Notes under the pieces: model-generated
Told to the model about the DNA's origin: nothing
Seen by the model: only the letters and a program-made list of their open reading frames with translations
Databases searched by the model: none
Made by a program: the position numbers and the translations under genes
In this document: positions 30,490 to 40,669 of the stretch, one piece after another
How the letters are laid out: each line of letters begins with the position of its first letter
How positions within the stretch are numbered: the stretch's first letter is position 1
From: Hypomesus transpacificus
Taxonomy: Eukaryota; Chordata; Actinopteri; Osmeriformes; Osmeridae
DNA length: 64,000 nt
NCBI RefSeq assembly: GCF_021917145.1
Contig: NC_061081.1
Location: forward strand, 8,130,269 to 8,194,268
Reading direction: 5' to 3'

Positions 30490-31766
30490 ATGTTGAAGTT
30501 AAACCCGAGGTCATGCGCTGAAATTCAACAATTTACGCTCAGTAGTTGCCTTGTAGAAAACCAACATTTCTAGTTTGTTGTGATCTGATGCTCACTTTTT
30601 GAACTTTCAGATTTTGTGGCTGGTGGAAGAATGACCAGGGGTGTATGTTTAAGTGAAGGAGTGTGCGTCCTCATCTGCTTTAAGCCTGTCATTATGTATA
30701 AGGTCAGACGTCAGGGAGGCAACTAGTAGTTTAGGACAAACCCAGGGCTCTCTTCATCACCTGACCATATAATCAAAAACTCTCTCTGTTACTCTGGTCG
30801 CTCTGGATAAGAGCGTCTGCTAAATGAGTAAATGTTACTGTAGGCTAGTTGGTTGTGTTTTTTTTGTAGTTTTTTTACACAATATAAACTTTCTCAAGGC
30901 CATTCTTTTCGTACTTTCGTACTTTTCGTACTTTTCGTTTTAGCCATTCATCATCAATCATTGCTAAAACATCAGTAACTTATGTCTTAGAGGGATGAGC
31001 ATAGAAGCTAACGTGCCATGGACGTAAAGCATCTTCTCCTCTGTCATTGGAGGACATCACAAGAAAGAAGAAAAACACTTGACCAAATTATAGTTGTCTA
31101 ACCAATACAACCAAAAACAGAGAGGCCCAGTGGTTTCAAACTGTTCGTTGAGTGCATAATACGTATGTAACAATGTTTACATTCCACACACACTTCCTCA
31201 GGTATGCTTGATCAGTCAGCTTCTCTCAGTACTGCAGCTAACTGCCATTCTAGAACACTGTGCTAAGGTTCCAGAACGCTGCTTTTGATTGATGGATCAA
31301 GTGTTTATCTGGAGTTTCTCATGGTCGTTGGGGAAGCACTGTGTTGTTAGGGAGATAACTAGTCATTAAGGGAACTCCAGGTGTTGTCTTGGTGGCTGGA
31401 CCCTTCAGTTAGTTGTAGGGGCAGCTGGCGTGGACGAGGCACATTGACATCAAACAGCCTTGCAGCTGGAGCACAGGACAGGGGGAGGAAGGGGTGAGAA
31501 GGAGAGAGGGAAGGAGGGATGTGGAGGAGATGATAGGATGAGAAGGAGTGAAGGGGAATGGAACAAGAGAGAAAGGGAGGTCAGAGGAAGGGAGAGAGAG
31601 AAAAAAAGTGAGAGTAACGGTGGTGTGTGCTCTACAGACAATGTGTGTTCCCTTCTTTAACATTCTATTCCACCCTCGCCCCCCTTACCTGTACAACACC
31701 CCTCTCTCACAAATACACAGTCCTCCTCTGTTCTGTGCATGTCTATCTCCTTCTCTCAGTCTCTCC
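30490..31766. other. Intergenic region between melk and thsd4
   Basis: Head-to-head spacer with no exon recognised. It holds a SINE-tail relic (30797-30835) and a GA-rich block at 31480-31610. The thsd4 promoter should lie here, but I see no clear core element. Confidence 0.5.
30797..30835 (+). repeat. SINE 3' tail relic
   Basis: Sequence cgctctggataagagcgtct followed by gctaaatgagtaaatgtta, the same tail as the SINE at 26351-26551 but in the opposite orientation and without a head. Confidence 0.7.
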
Positions 31767-34700
31767 ATGGCTGGCTTGCGGCAGCAGCAGCCCATGCTCG
31801 CAGGGTTGGGTCTCCTCCAGCTCACCCTCTCAGTGTTCCTCCTCTTCCCTCCTTCGGATGCTCTCCCTGGGGACACCAAGAGGAGCAGCTCTACTTCTGT
31901 GGAGGTAAGGAAGACTCAGCGTCATTCAGGACCATCAAAGCTACAGGTCAGGAAATTGTGGCCTCCCAGTGCCGTGTGTCGTAGAACATATATGACATGA
32001 ACGTACAGTTAGTATATATCTGCAGGATGTGAGATACTGTACAATAAGGGCAAAATGTTCGAAATGATGTGTAGCTGTGACATTGTAGAGTGCTTTTGAA
32101 ATGGATTGTATTAGATTGATTTCATATTTTACATGACATGTGGTCATATGTGGCCCGCATTGGGAAAATGTATTAATTATATAGCATATTTTAACTGAAA
32201 ATAGCAGTTTGTCTTGTGTTGAGGTGCGGCACAGAGTTTTTAAGTTGTTTCTGTACATCTCAGATCCTTATCTCTGGGTCAGTAAAACACAGAGGCAAGA
32301 GAAAGAAACAGAGAAGAAAGAGAGGAGAAAGACAGAGAAGAAACTAATCAGCTGGTTTACGTAACACACATCAACCGAGCAACAAAAGAGAAAAACATTT
32401 ACATTTTATAGCCTACTGTTAGACTGAAGTTGAAGAATCATAAGAGGAAAGAGGTCTTGTGAGTGTATGAAACGTGTGTGTTTAGGTAGTGAGAGGGCTC
32501 TTCTCCCGAGCCATCCTCAGTCTTGGTTACCACAAGATCCTGGAGATCCCTGTTGGAGCGCAGAACATCACCATACGAGAAACCATCAAGAGCAGGAACT
32601 ATCTAGGTACCACACTCACACACACATACACACATAAGCACACACCTTTGTGATTGTCAGGTGGGTGAACACTCACTGTATGTTGTCTCCCAGCTCTGGG
32701 GACTGGAAGCGGTGTTTCCATCATCAATGGTAACTGGGCCATCAACAAACCAGGTGTTTACCTTGCTGCGGGAACCAGGCTGACATATCGACGGCCAAAT
32801 GAGGTCCGCTCCCGCACTGGCGAGTCCATTACTGCACCGGGACCAATAACGGAAGAGCTACATCTATATGTGAGACACACACATGCGTCTACATTTTGGC
32901 CATGGTGCAGATTGTGCAGTAAGATAGCTACTCTTATTAACTTATTGAAACTGCTGCCATTGTTTCAGGTAATATACCAGAAGCCTGGCCCCAGTGTGTA
33001 TTACGAATACAGTCTTCTGCCTCCCAATACACACACCAGTCCCCAGCCTGATACACTTCCTGACATCGTTTCCCTGGGTGAGTATACATATAAATATACA
33101 CTATTAATCTAAATAAGCGTAATTACGTTTTTAACCCTTCCACTTATTCACTCTCCTCTTTCCTCTGTATTTTGCTTTTGGATTCAATTATTTATACTCT
33201 CTGGCTCTGACATAACTTCCTCTGGCCCTGACATCACTACACCTTTCTCCTCTTTCATTTTTGGCCCCTGACACCCCTTCACCTCTATTCCCCCCAGTTG
33301 AGACTATTGGCCCCTCCCACAATGATACTTCTGGTCTCTCCCAACATTACACTAAAAGTCCCTCACATAATAGCACAGATAGCCTCTCCTACAGTAGCAC
33401 AGATAGCCCTTCCCATACAGACACTATTCCTTCCCACAATAACAATGACAGCCTTTCCAATGTAAGCATAATCCCCTCCCACATATACACCGTTAGCCCC
33501 TCCCACACAGCCACAGTTAACCCCTCCCATACAGACACTGAAAGCCCCTCCCACACAGTACCTGTCAGCCCCTCCTATTCAGACACAGATAGCCCCTCCT
33601 ACACTGCTAGTCCCTCCTATTTAGACACAGATAGCCCCTCCTACACTGCTAGCCCCTCCTATTCAGACACAGATAGGCCCTCCTACACAGTCACTGCTAG
33701 CCCCTCCTATTCAGACACAGATAGCCCCTCCGACACATACACTCTTAGCCCCTCCGACACATACACTGTTAGCCCCTCCCACACATACACTGATAGCCCC
33801 TCCTACTCAGAGATAGATAGCCCCTCCCATACAGATATTGTTACCTCCTCCCACACAATCACTGATTTCTCCACTTACCCAGAAACTGTTAGTCCCTCCT
33901 ACCCATACACTAGCCTCTTTCACGATTATAATTCTAGCCCCTCCTACACAGACACTGTTAGCCCCTCCTACACAGACACTGTTAGCCCCTCCTACACAGA
34001 CACTGCTAGCCCCTCCTACACAGACACTGTTAGCCCCTCCTACATAAACACTGTTAGCCCCTCCTACACAGACACTGTTAGCCCCTCCTACATAGACACT
34101 GTTAGCCCCTCCTACACAGACACTGCTAGCCCCTCCTACATAGACACTGTTAGCCCCTCCTACACAGACACTGTTAGCCCCTCCTACACAGACACTGCTA
34201 GCCCCTCCTACACAGACACTGTTAGCCCCTCCTACACAGACACTGTTAGCCCCTCCTACATAGACACTGTTAGCCCCTCCTACACAGACACTGTTAGCCC
34301 CTCCTACATAGACACTGTTAGCCCCTCCTACCCAGACACTGTTAGCCCCTCCTTCATAGACACTGTTCGCCCCTCCTACACAGACACTGTTAGCCTCTCC
34401 TACATAGACACTGTTAGCCCCTCCTACACAGACACTGTTAGCCCCTCCCACACAGACGCTGACTTATCTGCTTACCGAGACACTGATAGCCCCTCCCATA
34501 CAGTTGTTCCCTCTAACAAGGACTCCATTGGACAGAACCTCATAAGGAATGACATTCTCAATGAGCAGGAGCATACCAACCAGGTGCCCTCTCACCCCTT
34601 TGTGAGCCCTGACTCCTGGAGCAGCTACATCTGGACCAGCACCGGCCACACACCCTGCACCACCACCTGTGGCACCGGTGAGCCTCTTTAGAAATGTTTC

Positions 34701-37362
34701 CTCACACTCAAAGCTCCAACACACACATGAATGACTTGACACACATGAATCCTTGGCATGTAATGATAACCAGATGAGTCCAGGTGATGGTGTTTAGAGG
34801 TATATGACTGGACACTGAAGGCATGTCCTCAATGTGTGTCAGGCAGGCGCCAGGCGTTGTGGAGGTGTACGGAGAGGAAGACCCAGACCACAGTAGCAAG
34901 TGACCTCTGTGGCCCCGCCCTTCCTCCTCTAAACCATGAAGAGGACTGCAACACCCAACCCTGTCCGGCATTGTGAGAAACCACCCACACGCATGCACAT
35001 ACACACACACACGTTTGTTTTACTAACCTAGTGAAGACTGACAATTTAACCCCTCTACAAACTACAAGTAGCGCAAGTTGTGGGGCTCAAGAAACTGTTC
35101 CCACAAGGTCTTCTTCTTAGATCCTTGTTAGATCCTTGTGGGGACTGCACACACACATACACAGTTAGATTAGAATCATATGTTGGTGTTAATCTCTGAT
35201 AACATAGAAGAAGGTAACTTCTTGTAAGACCTCTATGTGATTTGATCAAAGCTGGGACTTTGGGGAGTGGTCAGAGTGCAGCAAAAGGTGTGGCCCAGGA
35301 GTCCAGCACCGGCAGGTCCACTGTCGCCAGGTGACCAATAACAACAGCAACGGAACGGTGAGAGTGGTTACTGTGGGTACAGACCTGTGCGAAGATGATG
35401 TCACTGCTATGCCAGCGACATCACAGCCATGCCAACTGAAGGTCTGCAGCCAATGGCAGTTACGTTCTGATTGGAGTCCGGTGAGCCTGACATACTGATA
35501 ATACTACCATAGTATTACTGCAGTATCATTACTTTTACTCTGGTATCATACTTCATAACTTTTAATACAGAGTTAAAACAGTTATCTTTGGAAAGAAAAA
35601 AACTATGAATGCAATATTTTATGACTACAAAACCCTCTCACTATTTGTACCAACTGTCCCTCCAGTGCTCTGTGCCGTGTGGGGTTGGGCAGCGCAGCAG
35701 GGAGGTGGTGTGTGTGGGCGGCACGGGACTCGTGGAGGAGGACCAGGAGTGTAACCTGGCCCTGAAGCCAGACCACCTCCACAACTGTGACATGGGAGCC
35801 TGCGCACGCAGCTGGTACACCTCGCTCTGGAGTCAGCGGGTAGGCTGGGTGGGCAGGGTGGGGTAGGCTGGGTGGGCGGGGTGGGGTAGGCTGGGTGGGC
35901 AGGGTGCGGTAGGTGGGGTGGGCTGGGTGGGCGGGGTGCGGTAGGTGGGGTGGGCTGGGTGGGCAGGGTGGGGTGGGCAGGGTGGGGTAGGCTGGGTGGG
36001 CTGGGTGGGGTAGGCTGGGTGGGCAGGGTGGGGTAGGCTGGGTGGGCTGGGTGGGGTAGGCTGGGTGGGCAGGGTGGGGTAGGCTGGGTGGGCTGGGTGG
36101 GGTAGGCTGGGTGGGCAGGGTGGGGTAGGCGGGGTGGGTTGGGTGGGCGGGGCGGGAGGGAAGTTCATGGTTGTGTTATGTATTGTGTGTGTGTGCATGT
36201 GTACATGTGTCATCTCTGTATCATGTCAGTGTTCTGCAGAGTGTGGCAAGGGCAAACGCACCCGAGCGTCCGTGTGTCTTGTCGATCACGTGACCAACCT
36301 CCGATTGGGCGGCTGTGAAGGGGAGCGACCACAGGAAGTGACATCATGTGATGCCGGGCCATGTCGCCAACAAGTGGAGTGGTACGCAGGACCCTGGGGA
36401 CAGGTGTGCCACAGAACCCACCACATCCAACATGTCACATAACACACAGAACACGCACCATGTGATACCTTACCATGTCTGTATACTAAAGCTTAATTCA
36501 TGCTGAATACATCACATGCGATTACAAAAAGAGCAGTTAATTGCGGGTGTCCCAGTGTTCTGCAGAATGTGGAAATGGAACGCAGACCAGAGGCGTGGCA
36601 TGTCTCCTTAGAGACGAGGGTCGCCTACAGGCTGTTGACCAATCCAAATGTTTCCACTTGCCTCAGCCAATCAGCTCACAGCCCTGCCAGCTGAAGCTGT
36701 GTGGCATGCAGTGGTACATGACAGAATGGAGCGCGGTGAGAATGCATGCACTTCTCCTTCCTTCTCTTTCTCCATTCATCCATCCACATATCATCTGAAC
36801 AAGCCAGGGCATGCATAACCCATGCGTGCATCTCTCACAACTCCTTCTAAGCATACAGGTCAGCATTTTTATTTTGTCCCCCTGGCTCCCCCTAGTGTTC
36901 ACGCTCCTGTGAGGGCGGTTACCGCGTGCGTGAGGTGCGCTGCCTTGCCGACAACATGGCCCCTAGCGATCTCTGTGACCCCAGCCTGACCCCGGAGAGC
37001 AGCGCGGAGTGCAACCCCCAGCCCTGTGTAACAGACGCCAGTAAGACATCACAACACTCATGGCAGGGAGATTGATTTTCAAAATGAAACACATAACTGA
37101 ATGACTTTTCCCCTTCCACGTCCATTCTCCCCCTGCCGCTCTCCACTCCTCTCCAGGCTTGTCGTGCCGGGACCAGTATGATAACTGTGTGGTGGTGGTG
37201 CAGGCCAGGCTGTGTGTGTACCCCTACTACAGGACTGCCTGCTGCACTTCCTGTTCACGTGTGACAAACAAACACCCCTACCCATACCTGAAGACTCACC
37301 GCCGCAGACACACACTCCAACACACACCTGAGAACTCCGCAGATGATGGCACTTCAGAATAG
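31767..37362 (+). CDS. thsd4: Thrombospondin type-1 domain protein 4 (ADAMTSL6), short form with mucin-like insert
   Basis: THSD4 is a secreted, protease-less ADAMTS-like protein that binds fibrillin-1 microfibrils. Exons: 31767-31904, 32486-32606, 32694-32869, 32969-33077, 33298-34677, 34843-34972, 35252-35480, 35666-35839, 36230-36403, 36556-36735, 36896-37040, 37157-37362; 1053 aa. A signal peptide (residues 1-33, LSVFLLFPPSDAL) leads straight into the ADAMTS spacer (GYHKILEIPVGA, SRNYLALG, INGNWAI, YRRPNEV, GESITAPGP). About 450 Ser/Thr/Pro/Tyr-rich residues follow, then six TSP1 repeats (for example FWDFGEWSECSKRCG, CSVPCGVGQRSRE, SQRCSAECG, VEWYAGPWGQCSAECG) and a PLAC domain (VVVVQARLCVYPYY). 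The TSP1 and PLAC parts match THSD4 better than ADAMTSL4. The usual N-terminal TSP1 and Cys-rich modules are absent, as in the known short THSD4 isoform. The 1380-bp fifth exon is abnormal. Confidence 0.93.
33936..34463 (+). repeat. thsd4: Coding 24-bp minisatellite in thsd4 exon 5
   Basis: Twenty-two tandem copies of a 24-bp unit (AGCCCCTCCTACACAGACAC plus TGTT) encode the octapeptide SPSYTDTV and variants (SPSYIDTV, SPSYTDTA, SPSFIDTV, SLSYIDTV). Older, degenerate units extend upstream to about 33340. All copies keep the reading frame and lack stops. Confidence 0.95.
35840..36160 (+). repeat. 23-bp G-rich minisatellite starting at a thsd4 splice donor
   Basis: About 14 units near GTAGGCTGGGTGGGCAGGGT plus GGG. 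The first unit begins with the GT of the intron that follows exon 35666-35839. The strand is G-rich with closely spaced GGG runs, so it may form G-quadruplexes. Confidence 0.9.
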
Positions 37363-37511
37363 AGACACACCATTGTGAATGTTCCTACAAAAGAGGAGTT
37401 ACGATAGGGAAAGTCTGCTTGTAACACTTATCTGAATGCATGTACCATCTGTTACACACTGTTGAAACCTTGGTATTCTTTGAAATTGTCTTCTTGAGAT
37501 TATTTTTTCTA

Positions 37512-37517
37512 AATAAA
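37512..37517 (+). terminator. thsd4: thsd4 polyadenylation signal
   Basis: AATAAA 150 bp after the thsd4 stop codon, followed by a GT-rich stretch (gggtatttgtggcgttgttt). Confidence 0.75.
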
Positions 37518-37552
37518 GGCATACAGGTTTAGGGGTATTTGTGGCGTTGTTT

Positions 37553-37558
37553 TTTATT
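37553..37558 (-). terminator. ptpn9: Candidate ptpn9 polyadenylation signal
   Basis: TTTATT on the plus strand, AATAAA on the ptpn9 strand, only 36 bp beyond the thsd4 signal. It would give ptpn9 a 3.1-kb 3' UTR. A nearer site cannot be excluded. Confidence 0.45.
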
Positions 37559-40500
37559 AAAATAATGACAAAGCCGACACTAACTTGCAAGACAATACGT
37601 AGTGGCTGATTCAATTATACTTTGGGTTAGTTCCGTCTCTCCCTTCCCTCCCTCAATAATCCATATCTAGACAGCAGTCCACACAGGTCTTTACTCAGGA
37701 TAATAATACCTTTGTTTTAATGAACAGCCAGGCTGACAGCATGTAAAAAGGCCATTATTCAATCACGAGAACTTAAAGCACAAAAAGAAACAAACAAAAA
37801 AGAAGCACCAACTCCAACGTCACATAGCATTCTCCACTGTCCAGGAACGAGGAGAAAACAGCTCACCAGTGCCTCTCTCTGGGGCCTTCTCTGCACACAT
37901 TCTGTTTCTCCTTCCATCCCAGACCACGTTCCATAGGGGTGTCCTGGCGCTCCGGGCGTGTTTGTCTGAGAGCAAGGCTGGGGTGCTCGGACCCTGCCTG
38001 AAGGCTGTGCAGGCAAAAGGAAAAGTCTGGGGCCTTTGGCATCAAGGGTCACCCCAGGGTCATCCATGCACCGCTCAGGTATGAACCCCTGGGCCGCTGA
38101 ACATTCATCTCCTCTGTCACTTTATCCTTCAAGCCCTTCCTTTTACCCCTCTAGTTTAAAAAACAATCATGTGGAAAGACATCAGCCAGTCCACTGGATA
38201 ATCCTGTTGTTTTCTTCCTCCTGTGATTGTGATTTGTAGGATGTCCAAAGATGAAACAGGCAATCTGGATACATAAGAGCTGATCCAGGCTTGGTGCCTA
38301 GAAACACCACTCTCCTCCAAACATACATTGTCCTGGATTCAAGCCACTGTTGTGTGACTCAGTACTGAAAAGACAACGGCAGGTCACATGTTCATAATCA
38401 TTCAATGGAAACTTCCAAACCCGTTTGTGTTTCACTCCATCTGATCTTCAGCTTATTGAATTAATTCAGGTTTGGTTTCCTAAACGTCGTACCAACATTC
38501 ACTGATTTTTCAATACTGTTGAAGTTTTACAAATACATAAATATTATAGGATACAATATTACAGTATGCTGTATAAAATACAAAATAAAAATTGATATAC
38601 TTAATTTAACTGATAATCACTAGAGGTAAGCAGAGAAAAATTATCTTTGACACTAGTGAGAAAACTTGGCAAAATAAACCAAAAACAATAAACATTGTAT
38701 TTCTTACCCCCTGAGGTCTAATGTCTACGGTCAAGACTCCAAACAAACCCAGTTCTAAACCTAAGCCCATCTCAGTGAAAAGCCCTTCCATCCATCCGTC
38801 CTCCTCATGTATGCCAGGTAAAGGAAGCAGGCTGTAAGGCGTTTGAAGAGTACTAGAACGGGCCCCCCCCCCCCCAACATCAAGATAGTGCACTAGGTTG
38901 GAGTACATATGGAGAGGCACATGGGACTCAGGGTCAAGGGTCGTGTACTAGGAGCTAGACGGAGACACAGCACGGTGTACTATGCAGGTACACACGTTTG
39001 GGTCCAGTTGCTGCGTGGGCGGGCAGACTGCACCCCGGGCCGCTACAGGAAGGCACATCTGAGGCAGCGTGACTCGTGAGACTCAGCACTGACGTGGCGT
39101 CAGGGGAACAGGGGGAAAGAAGAAAAAGACAGAAAAGGAGCATTGGTCCCGCTTCCACCTCCCCACGACAGGTAACCCACCCCTAGTAACAGGGAACACG
39201 CGTCTGACTGGAACCCTGGTGTCAACTGACCCTGTAGAGCTGGATGAAACCTGGGTCAGACACACAGCAGCAGGTACCGTAATACGACAATGTATTTTTC
39301 TTGACCAAAAATACAACATTTAAAGAACTCCTCAGGAATCGTTCGTCTAACCTTGTTCAGCGGACATGAACAAGAAGAGAGTGGATATGAGGAAGAGGCA
39401 GGATAATGGAGTTTAGGATATTTTTTACCAGGGTAACAGGCTCAGTATGGGTCTGACACAGGTTCAAAGCTAGGGCTTTAAAGGATAAAACACTAGTTGT
39501 CAAAAGGGGGGTGTAAAGATTTGAAGTCTGAGGACGACGAGGCAGTGAATCAGGAAGTTTTAAGGCCAATATTTATGTAACCGTCCAATCAGGATGCCCG
39601 AACAGTTAAAATGATGCAAGACCTGAACAATCACACAGGTTTACAATTACATATTTAAATATTCATCCAAAGCATTCACTCTCTTCCTCCTAAGAGTCTA
39701 GCTAGCCTACTATAGACTTTTCAAGGTTTAGTCACTTATATTAAAACAAGGCTTTTTTTTTGTTTGTTTGTTGTTCTTTCAGTTTGATATTATGCACAAT
39801 ATATAAACGTATGTTACAAGAATATACACGGCTTTAGTCATAATATCTTAGTCAAGAGTACATCCAAGCATTCAGGGCTTTGGCTTTGTGAGGTTAGTCT
39901 ACATATGCAGTTATGAAACGCACATACAAATCCACCATAGAAAAACTAAAGTACACAAGAAACAAGCAAGTCCAAAGAAAACGGAGAGAAACCAGATATG
40001 AACTTGATATATCTCGATCTCCTGTCGTTGACACATGGAAACAACATACGGCCCCACCTTGACCTGCTATCGTTAACGTTTACACACACACACACACACA
40101 CAGTCCCACCTCCGGCTCCTGTTGTTCACACACAGACACACACACACTCAGGAAAAATACAACTGAAGTATTCAAGTTTCACTTTTTGTCTCACGATCTC
40201 ACACACATACACACACCATGCACAAAGGAAGGACACACAATCGACCAATACCAAAGGAACAGGAAAGTCAAAGGTGAAAGGTCGGGATTCTAGTTCAAGT
40301 TTGTCATTCCTCATGTGCAAGTCAATATCAAAATGCTACAACGTGTACGTGGCTGTCATGGGCAGACCCGTCGGTCTCAGGGCAGGGCCCACCTCTCTCT
40401 GGAGATGGGCCATGTCAAAAATGGGAGTTGAAAATTGTCTGCACAACTCAATGAACGGATGCAGCTCCTCCACCTCCTCTTGGGATCTTTCGAGGGGGTC

Positions 40501-40669
40501 TGCTACACCACATGGAGGCCTCTTCAATCTATCCCTCCATCCTCTTCCCCCCCCCCCCCCCCCTCCCCGTCCTCTACCAGCGTTCCTTCTCTTGTCACTC
40601 CTCCGCTCCTCTTCCCAGTTTGGCTGGAGCCATTTCTACTCCTCTCCTCCCAATCCCTCCCTCCCTGCA
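37559..40669 (-). other. ptpn9: Probable ptpn9 3' UTR
   Basis: No supported coding exon on either strand between the ptpn9 stop and the convergent thsd4 3' end. Mostly AT-rich, with a poly-C run at 38864-38874, (AC)n near 40081-40101 and a poly-C/pyrimidine stretch at 40549-40562. The long plus-strand open frame starting near 40.0 kb is antisense to ptpn9 exons. Confidence 0.45.

Noticed and set aside
33807-34451. 214-codon minus-strand frame with GGANSVCVG repeats
   Set aside because: It is a shadow of the 24-bp coding minisatellite of thsd4; a repeat length divisible by 3 opens all frames. The plus-strand frame connects in phase with conserved exons on both sides, this one does not.
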